From contig JADZEM010000042.1 in assembly GCA_020850535.1 (NCBI GenBank), forward strand, positions 1 to 53,490: a stretch of DNA of 53,490 bases, written 5' to 3'. Positions 48,567 to 53,490 of this stretch are shown here, one piece after another. A program made the position numbers and the translations under genes. Under the pieces are notes generated by a model. That model was not told the DNA's origin. It searched no databases and worked only from the letters and a program-made list of their open reading frames with translations. The number at the start of each line of letters is the position of its first letter. The first letter of the stretch is position 1. Source of the DNA: Chloroflexota bacterium (GTDB lineage Bacteria; Chloroflexota; UBA6077; JACCZL01).

Positions 48567-49229
48567 ATGCCCACGACACGACAGATAGCCGTCCTCGGGC
48601 TGGGGCGGTTCGGGCAGGCAGTGGCCCGCGAGCTGGCCCGCCTGGGCCACGACGTGCTGGCCGTGGACCGCGACGAGCGCATCGTGCAGGACCTGGCGGA
48701 CGACGTGACGCACGCTGTCCAGGCCGACATCACCGATCCTGACGCGCTGGTGGCGCTCGGGCTGGCCGAGTTCGACACCGTCATCGTCGGCGTCTCCGAG
48801 TCCCTGGAAGTGAGCATCATGGCGACGGTGCTGCTCAAGCGCATGGGCGTCCAGCGGGTGATCGCCAAGGCGGCCCACGAGCTGCACGGCTCGATCTTGG
48901 AGCAGCTTGGGGTGCTGCGGGTGGTGTATCCCGAGCGCGAGACGGGCTTTCGGGTGGCGCACAGCTTCCACGCGCCGGGCGTCCAGGACTACCTCGACGC
49001 CGCGCCGGGCTACGGTATCGCGCGGGTGGCCCTGGTGGAGCGATGGGTTGGCCGGACGCTCGGCGATCTCGACTTCCCACGGAGCTGCAGCCTGACCGTC
49101 CTGGCGCTGGCGCGGACCGATACGGTGATCCTCAACCCGGCGCCCGCGGAGCGCCTCGCGGCTGGGGATGCGCTGATTGTCGCCGGGCTGGACGAGGATC
49201 TGGAGCGTATCCCCGACGCCGCGTCATGA
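48567..49229 (+). CDS. ktrA: Potassium uptake regulatory protein, KtrA/TrkA family
   Basis: The product is 220 aa from ATG 48567, preceded by a GAGAGG ribosome-binding site. An RCK_N Rossmann domain (IAVLGLGRFGQAVARELARL, with GxGxxG, then VLAVDRDERIVQDLADDVTH) is followed by an RCK_C domain starting near residue 140. It binds nucleotides such as ATP, ADP or NAD(H), and in other bacteria also c-di-AMP, to gate KtrB. It lies directly downstream of ktrB in the same operon. Confidence 0.92.
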   Translation: MPTTRQIAVLGLGRFGQAVARELARLGHDVLAVDRDERIVQDLADDVTHAVQADITDPDALVALGLAEFDTVIVGVSESLEVSIMATVLLKRMGVQRVIAKAAHELHGSILEQLGVLRVVYPERETGFRVAHSFHAPGVQDYLDAAPGYGIARVALVERWVGRTLGDLDFPRSCSLTVLALARTDTVILNPAPAERLAAGDALIVAGLDEDLERIPDAAS

Positions 49230-49429
49230 CATGTGCGTCACTGTGACAAACCCTCCCATGGATGCGGTACGCTCGACGTGCCGGAAAGCACGCTGACCAG
49301 ATGTCGTCAGCGTGACAGACGGAGCGGCCCGTTGAACGTAGGCTGGTCGTTAGGCATCAGGAAGAATTGTCGAACACCGCGCGTTCGCGGGTGATTGGGA
49401 ACGCTCCGCTGGGTCTGAGGAGGCTCGTC

Positions 49430-49933
49430 ATGGTAGTGAGGATTGGACTGGTCGCGGCGGTGCTGGCGACGTTCGTGGTGATCGGCATGCCGTGGCGCGG
49501 GGCGTCGAGCGCGTTCCAGCCGACCATGGTGGCTGCCGCGCCGGCTGACACCACGACGAATGGGCTGACCTTCTCGAAGAGCGTCGATTCCGACGCCCGC
49601 GCGATTCACCCGGATGTCGAGTTCGGCCGTGGGACAGAGGTCGTGTGGGCCTCGTTCGACTACACCGATCACGACGGCAACGCCAAGGTGACGTATCTCG
49701 TGCGGGCGAACGGCGAGGACTACCGCTGGGGCACGCTGGACTGCTGCAAGGGCGGCTCGGGCCGGGCGGCGTTCCCGATTGAGAAGCGCAGCGGCCACGG
49801 CAACCTGCCGGGCGCGGCCTACGAGGTGCGGGTCTACGTGAATGGCGCAGAGGTGGCCGTCGGCGGCTTCGGCGTCAAGGGCGGGCGCGGCCTGGACAAC
49901 GACGGCCAGGGGCACGGCAACGACAACGACTGA
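49430..49933 (+). CDS. Small secreted protein of unknown function
   Basis: The product is about 167 aa. ATG 49430 has a perfect AGGAGG six bases upstream, which decides the start over the ATG at 49367. A signal peptide (VVRIGLVAAVLATFVVIGMP) leads into a beta-rich domain (VVWASFDYTDHDGNAKVTYL, DYRWGTLDCCKGGSGRAAFP, AAYEVRVYVNGAEVAVGGFG), resembling carbohydrate-binding or Ig-like secreted domains. The tail is Gly/Asp/His-rich (LDNDGQGHGNDND). The exact family is not recognised. It lies alone, 200 bases after ktrA; I see no clear element in 49230-49429. Confidence 0.7.
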   Translation: MVVRIGLVAAVLATFVVIGMPWRGASSAFQPTMVAAAPADTTTNGLTFSKSVDSDARAIHPDVEFGRGTEVVWASFDYTDHDGNAKVTYLVRANGEDYRWGTLDCCKGGSGRAAFPIEKRSGHGNLPGAAYEVRVYVNGAEVAVGGFGVKGGRGLDNDGQGHGNDND

Positions 49934-49941
49934 GACCAGGA

Positions 49942-50016
49942 CAGCGAAGGATCTCACCCGCTGATGCGATTGTTGACGGTCAGCGGGTGAGATCCTTCGC
50001 TGCGCTCAGGATGACA
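49942..50016. repeat. Palindromic element A3 (short form)
   Basis: CAGCGAAGGATCTCACCCGC and its reverse complement frame a short loop (GATGCGATTGTTGACGGT). The right arm continues to CGCTCAGGATGACA at 50016, while the outer part of the left arm is missing. It sits between the convergent secreted protein and citrate synthase genes and can form a strong terminator-like hairpin. Confidence 0.7.
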
Positions 50017-50037
50017 TGCTCTTGGCTGATGGCTGAC

Positions 50038-51216
50038 CTATCGTTTTTCGATCGGCACGAACTCCAGGCCCCGCGGCCCGTTGTACTCTGACTGCGGGCG
50101 GATCAGCCGGCCGCTGTCGTGCTGCTCGATGACGTGGGCCGTCCAGCCGACCGTCCGCCCGATGCCGAAGGCGCAGGAGAACAGGTCCGGCGTCAGGCCG
50201 ACATCGCGCAGGAGCAGGGCGGTGTAGAACTCGACGTTCGTGTTCAGGTTGCGGCCGGGCTTGGCCTCTTCCAGCACGTTGATGGCCACCCGCTCAACCT
50301 CGCGCGCCAGCTCCAGCGAGGTCTGCTCGCCGGTCTGCTCGGCCAGCAGCCAGGCGGCGCGGTAGAGCACCTCGGCGCGCGGGTCGCGCACCTTGTAGAC
50401 GCGGTGCCCGAAGCCCATCAGCCGCTGCCCGTGCGCCACGGCGTTCTTCATCCAGGATTCGGCGCGGTCCGGCGTCCCGATGGACTCGATCATGTCCAGG
50501 GCCGGGCCGGGAGCGCCGCCGTGGAGGGGGCCCTTCAGCGCGCCGACGCCGCCGACGACCGCCGAGACCATGTCCGACGCCGTGGACGCGATCACCCGGG
50601 TGGTGAACGTCGAGGCGTTCATGCCGTGGTCGGTGACCGTCACGAAGTAGGTCTCCAGACCGCGCACCTTGGCGGGGTCCGGCTCCTCGCCGGTCATCTG
50701 GAAGAGCAGGTTGGCGGTGATGCCGAGGTCGGCGCGCGGCTCGACGACCTGCCCGCCGCTCCTGAGCCGCTGGTACATGCCGACGATGATCGGCACGCGG
50801 GCCACCAGCATCTCGGCGCGCGTGAGGTTGACCTCGTGCGCGTTGTTGCCGGGGTCTGGGTCGTCGGCGGTCAGCGCGGCAACGGCGAAACGGAGCGCGT
50901 CCATCGGGAGCATCCGCTTCGCGGCCGCCTGGACGGCCATCCGGGCCTCGTCGGGCAGGCGGCGGTAGCCGACCAGCCGGCGGTGCAGATCGTCCAGCTC
51001 CTGCTGGGTCGGGAGCTTGCCATGCCAGAGCAGGAAGGCCGCTTCTTCAAGGCTGATCTTGCTGGCGATCTGCTCGATGTCGTAGCCACGGATCGTCAGG
51101 ACACCATGCAGACCATCGACCTCGCTGAGCGGCGTTCGCGCGGCAACGATCCCTTCCAGACCGCTGGTCGCGGGATCCGGCGCCGGCTTCCCATTGGTTG
51201 CCGATCCGGTGGTCAT
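50038..51216 (-). CDS. Citrate synthase family protein
   Basis: The product is about 392 aa from ATG 51216, which has GAGGAGGAA about eight bases upstream; longer frames to 51441 have no family similarity. The family blocks are present: GVLTIRGYDIEQIASKISLE, TVTDHGMNASTFTTRVIAST with the first active-site His, GGVGALKGPLHGGAPGPALD, and MGFGHRVYKVRDPRA with the second His. The usual active-site Asp block (NVDFY) reads NTNVEFYTALLL, a Glu in place of Asp. The enzyme joins oxaloacetate and acetyl-CoA for the TCA cycle. A 2-methylcitrate synthase role cannot be excluded. Confidence 0.93.
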   Translation of the reverse strand: MTTGSATNGKPAPDPATSGLEGIVAARTPLSEVDGLHGVLTIRGYDIEQIASKISLEEAAFLLWHGKLPTQQELDDLHRRLVGYRRLPDEARMAVQAAAKRMLPMDALRFAVAALTADDPDPGNNAHEVNLTRAEMLVARVPIIVGMYQRLRSGGQVVEPRADLGITANLLFQMTGEEPDPAKVRGLETYFVTVTDHGMNASTFTTRVIASTASDMVSAVVGGVGALKGPLHGGAPGPALDMIESIGTPDRAESWMKNAVAHGQRLMGFGHRVYKVRDPRAEVLYRAAWLLAEQTGEQTSLELAREVERVAINVLEEAKPGRNLNTNVEFYTALLLRDVGLTPDLFSCAFGIGRTVGWTAHVIEQHDSGRLIRPQSEYNGPRGLEFVPIEKR

Positions 51217-51737
51217 GACCCTGTTCCTCCTCATCGGTTCACGTCGTCGTGAGCTCGCGCTCGGAGTCCGTAGCCTGCTGCGCGCAGGGCCACGGGCTCC
51301 TTTTCGTCCAGCGTGGTGTGCGTGCTCGTCGGCTGGCGGACACAGGGCTGTGGGCGCCGCTCCGGTGAGCCTGGTTGCGTCGTGCCCGGGGCCGGCTGGC
51401 TGGGCTGCACGTCGATGCTCGTAAGGTAGCAGATTCGACACCCAGACGCCGCCCCATCATCTGTATGTCGCTGCTGTTTCCGCGATCCTGCCTCGGGTTC
51501 TGCCGTGAATGCGCCGATCTCCCGACGTTCCGTAGGCAGGGTGCGGGCCATCGTCAGGAGTTTTCCCGATCCTGGAGCATCCTGCGCGCTCCTACGCTCA
51601 CTGGTGATCTCATCCCGCTGTGACGCCGCTCCGCTCTGACACTGCGTGTGGCTCGACGGCGGGCCGCCGAGGAGCGGCCGCGGCGCGGCCTGGGGAGACG
51701 ACCGGCGAGCGCGTGGGTATCCGAAGGAGGAGACATC

Positions 51738-52607
51738 ATGGCGCGGGGAGGCAGCATGTGCGAGGCGACTGTGGAGCGCCCAGGTGCGCGGCGGCGGCTG
51801 GCCGGCCCGATCATCCGGTCAGCGTATGCAGGCCAATCGGACCACCGCCCTGCCCCACCGGGGGCGGGCGTCTCCCTGACAGCCCTCTCCCTGCGGGTGG
51901 CGCGGGTCAGCCCGGACTCGCTGAACCTGCGGGCTGGGCCGGGGATCGGGGCGGCCATCGTGGGGCGGCTGGCCGAGGACATGCTGCTGCGCCCCCTCGG
52001 GCTGGCGGCGACCGTGGACGGCCTGCTCTGGGTGCAGGTGCAGACGGCGGAGGGCATGGAAGGCTGGGCCGCCGGCCGGTATCTGGAGCTTGCGGCAGCG
52101 CCGCTCGAGCTGCCGTCAGGGCCGGAGCCGCACGGGGAGGGGCGGCAGCCGTTCGACCCCACAACGCCGACCGAGCTGCAGCGCCAGGACTGGACCTGTG
52201 CGATTCGCGCCACCATGTGGATGCTGAAGTCGCTGGGCGTGGCCGTGACGCCGGAGGAGGCGCAGGACGCGATGTCCCCACAGTACGTGCGGAGCGACGT
52301 CGGCCTGCTCGACGCGACCGGCGCCGGTATCGTGGCGGTGCTCCGAGAGCGGTGGGGGGTGCGGGCGTTCAACCGCTCGCCGGTCACCTTCGATGCGGTC
52401 GCCGGCTGGGCCGGCCGCGCGCCCGTGGCGATGGGCGGCCGGGCCTGGAACCACTGGACGGCGGTCCGCGGCTACGACGCGGCTGCTGACGTGCTGGTGC
52501 TGGCGAACCCCGGCGGCACGGGCCCGCGCTACGGGCAGCAGACGCTGAATCGGCAGCAGTTCGAGGCGTTGGGCTGGTTCTCGGCGGTCGTGGCCCCCGT
52601 CGAGTAA
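51738..52607 (+). CDS. SH3-like / C39-type peptidase-fold protein
   Basis: The product is about 289 aa. ATG 51738 has a strong AAGGAGG seven bases upstream. A bacterial SH3 repeat spans about residues 50-110 (LRVARVSPDSLNLRAGPGIG to EGWAAGRYLEL). The C-terminal papain-like domain has Cys in WTCAIRATMWMLKSLGV and His in WNHWTAVRGYDAAADVLVLA, followed by NPGG, the C39-like_2 pattern. No clear signal peptide is seen, unlike the related protein at 4571-5740, so export is uncertain. I see no gene in the 521-base gap 51217-51737. Confidence 0.75.
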   Translation: MARGGSMCEATVERPGARRRLAGPIIRSAYAGQSDHRPAPPGAGVSLTALSLRVARVSPDSLNLRAGPGIGAAIVGRLAEDMLLRPLGLAATVDGLLWVQVQTAEGMEGWAAGRYLELAAAPLELPSGPEPHGEGRQPFDPTTPTELQRQDWTCAIRATMWMLKSLGVAVTPEEAQDAMSPQYVRSDVGLLDATGAGIVAVLRERWGVRAFNRSPVTFDAVAGWAGRAPVAMGGRAWNHWTAVRGYDAAADVLVLANPGGTGPRYGQQTLNRQQFEALGWFSAVVAPVE

Positions 52608-52610
52608 CGG

Positions 52611-52652
52611 TCGTGCGTCGTGCGTCGTGCGTCGTGCGTCGTGCGTCGTGCG
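52611..52652. repeat. Heptanucleotide array TCGTGCG x6
   Basis: Six perfect tandem copies of TCGTGCG begin three bases after the stop of the SH3/C39 gene. The array forms the left outer flank of the long palindrome A4. Confidence 0.85.
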
Positions 52653-52661
52653 AGCATGTCA

Positions 52662-52872
52662 GTGAAAGCGTGCGAGTTCCAGTTGTCATCCTGAGCGCAG
52701 CGAAGGATCTCACCCGCTGACGCGAATGTTGACGGTCAGCGCGTAGGGCAGACGATGACGGTCAGCGCGTAGGGCAGACGATGACGGTCAGCGCGTAGGG
52801 CAGACGATGACGGTCAGCGGGTGAGATCCTTCGCTGCGCTCAGGATGACAACTGGAACTCGCACGCTTTCAC
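52662..52872. repeat. Long perfect palindromic element A4 with 60-bp arms
   Basis: Bases 52662-52721 are the exact reverse complement of 52813-52872, giving 60-bp perfect arms around a 91-base loop. The inner part is the GTCATCCTGAGCGCAGCGAA repeat shared with A1-A3; the outer part (GTGAAAGCGTGCGAGTTCCA) is specific to this copy. Perfect arms imply recent formation or gene-conversion-like maintenance. No open frame inside looks real. Confidence 0.85.
52731..52808. repeat. 26-bp tandem repeat (3 copies) in the palindrome loop
   Basis: Three perfect units beginning GACGGTCAGCGCGTAGGGCA and ending GACGAT run from 52731 to 52808, followed by a partial fourth. They fill most of the loop of element A4. 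Confidence 0.85.
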
Positions 52873-52876
52873 CAAC

Positions 52877-52925
52877 ACCCACGACCCACGACCCACGCCT
52901 CACGCCTCACGCCTCACGCCTCACG
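52877..52925. repeat. Heptanucleotide array ACCCACG x3 + CCTCACG x4
   Basis: Three ACCCACG units are followed by four CCTCACG units without a gap, directly to the right of palindrome A4. On the opposite strand they read CGTGGGT and CGTGAGG, so they are inverted relatives of the TCGTGCG array on the left flank. Confidence 0.85.
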
Positions 52926-53066
52926 ACGAAGGATTTTCCTGACGCCGGCTGTCGGGGAATCTCCCCTTGATCTCGGCGCGCGGCCCGCCTACGATTCCTG
53001 CCAAGCCACGCCCCACTGCCGTGGCGTGGACCTGGCCCCGCTGAAGGGCGCCGAGGAGGTATTCCT

Positions 53067-53490
53067 ATGCTCGCTGAAGAGCGCCGGACTCGCGCGACCG
53101 CGAACGCCCTGGACCGCAACCTCTCGTTCGAGTTGGCGCGCGTCACCGAAGCCGCCGCGTTGGCGTCGGCCCGCTGGATGGGGAAGGGCGACAAGAACGC
53201 GGCGGATCAGGCGGCCGTCAACGCGATGCGCTTTGCGCTGGACTCCGTCGACATGGATGGCATCGTCGTGATCGGCGAGGGCGAGAAGGACGAGGCGCCG
53301 ATGCTCTACACCGGCGAGCGCATCGGGAACGGTCTGCCGCCCGAGGTCGATATCGCCGTGGATCCGATTGACGGCACGACGCTGCTCTCCAAGGGGCTGC
53401 CGAACTCCGTGGCCGTCGTGGCGCTGGCCCGGCGCGGCTCGATGCTCCCCTGGAAGGGCATCGCCTACATGGAGAAGATCGCCGTCGGGC
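53067..53490 (+). CDS. glpX: Class II fructose-1,6-bisphosphatase (GlpX), 3' end outside window
   Basis: ATG 53067 has GAGGAGGT six bases upstream. The 141 visible residues match Glp[41 protein letters not shown], the metal-binding [18 protein letters not shown] and [14 protein letters not shown] with the D-P-x-D-G-T motif. The enzyme removes the 1-phosphate of fructose-1,6-bisphosphate in gluconeogenesis. The gene is cut by the window end. Nothing but a short spacer separates it from the heptad array at 52877-52925. Confidence 0.95.
   Translation, partial: MLAEERRTRATANALDRNLSFELARVTEAAALASARWMGKGDKNAADQAAVNAMRFALDSVDMDGIVVIGEGEKDEAPMLYTGERIGNGLPPEVDIAVDPIDGTTLLSKGLPNSVAVVALARRGSMLPWKGIAYMEKIAVG

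Noticed and set aside
52611-52925. CRISPR array
   Set aside because: Repeats of 7 and 26 bp are contiguous, without unique spacers, and no cas gene is nearby.

Overview
This is a GC-rich window whose gene content best fits an uncultured or little-studied member of the Chloroflexota. That assignment is an inference from the very high GC, the frequent GTG starts, the mix of a sugar ABC transporter, GH127, CoxL-like and SH3/C39 genes, and the many short palindromic elements. No rRNA or ribosomal protein marker is present to fix the taxonomy. No prophage, CRISPR array or complete transposase gene was seen.

Layout. 0-0.8 kb: a tRNA-Leu/Val/Phe cluster with a promoter and terminator, set among copies of a MITE-like palindromic element. 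0.8-5.8 kb: a phosphoesterase gene remnant, two GNAT-fold proteins, a PqqD-like protein next to an HPr-kinase-like P-loop protein, and a convergent SH3/C39 protein. 5.9-11.7 kb: a lone CoxL/XdhA-type molybdenum subunit, then a minus-strand set (GmhB-GmhA fusion, NAD-dependent epimerase, methyltransferase) that looks like heptose-type sugar metabolism, and a conserved small protein. 12-19.4 kb: a Tat-exported YncE-like propeller gene, then a large secreted LamG/FN3 protein with a C-terminal PD-(D/E)XK-like nuclease domain and an overlapping downstream gene that may be its immunity protein. This pair is bracketed by a duplicated 3' end of the propeller gene. Beyond it lies a decayed second copy of the putative immunity gene carrying a 220-bp palindromic element.

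19.4-24.7 kb: a LacI-regulated sugar locus (GH127 beta-L-arabinofuranosidase-like enzyme, two MalF/MalG-type permeases, divergent LacI regulator), with no substrate-binding protein or ATPase nearby. 24.9-27 kb: a small secreted protein and an alpha/beta hydrolase between palindromic and heptanucleotide repeats. 27.0-43.5 kb: a tight seven-gene minus-strand operon of 16.4 kb, made of a 331-aa unknown, a MoxR-type AAA+ ATPase, three large unknowns (653, 758 and 232 aa), a 557-aa membrane protein and a 2596-aa membrane-anchored propeller-like giant. I consider this operon the best candidate for an undescribed system. Two of its proteins carry in-frame repeat-derived insertions.

43.7-49.2 kb: a DapA-family aldolase, then a divergent potassium locus (KimA-like APC transporter opposite KtrB-KtrA). 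49.4-53.5 kb: a small secreted protein, citrate synthase, a second SH3/C39 protein, a striking composite palindrome with heptanucleotide arrays on both sides, and the start of a class II fructose-1,6-bisphosphatase (GlpX) cut by the window end.
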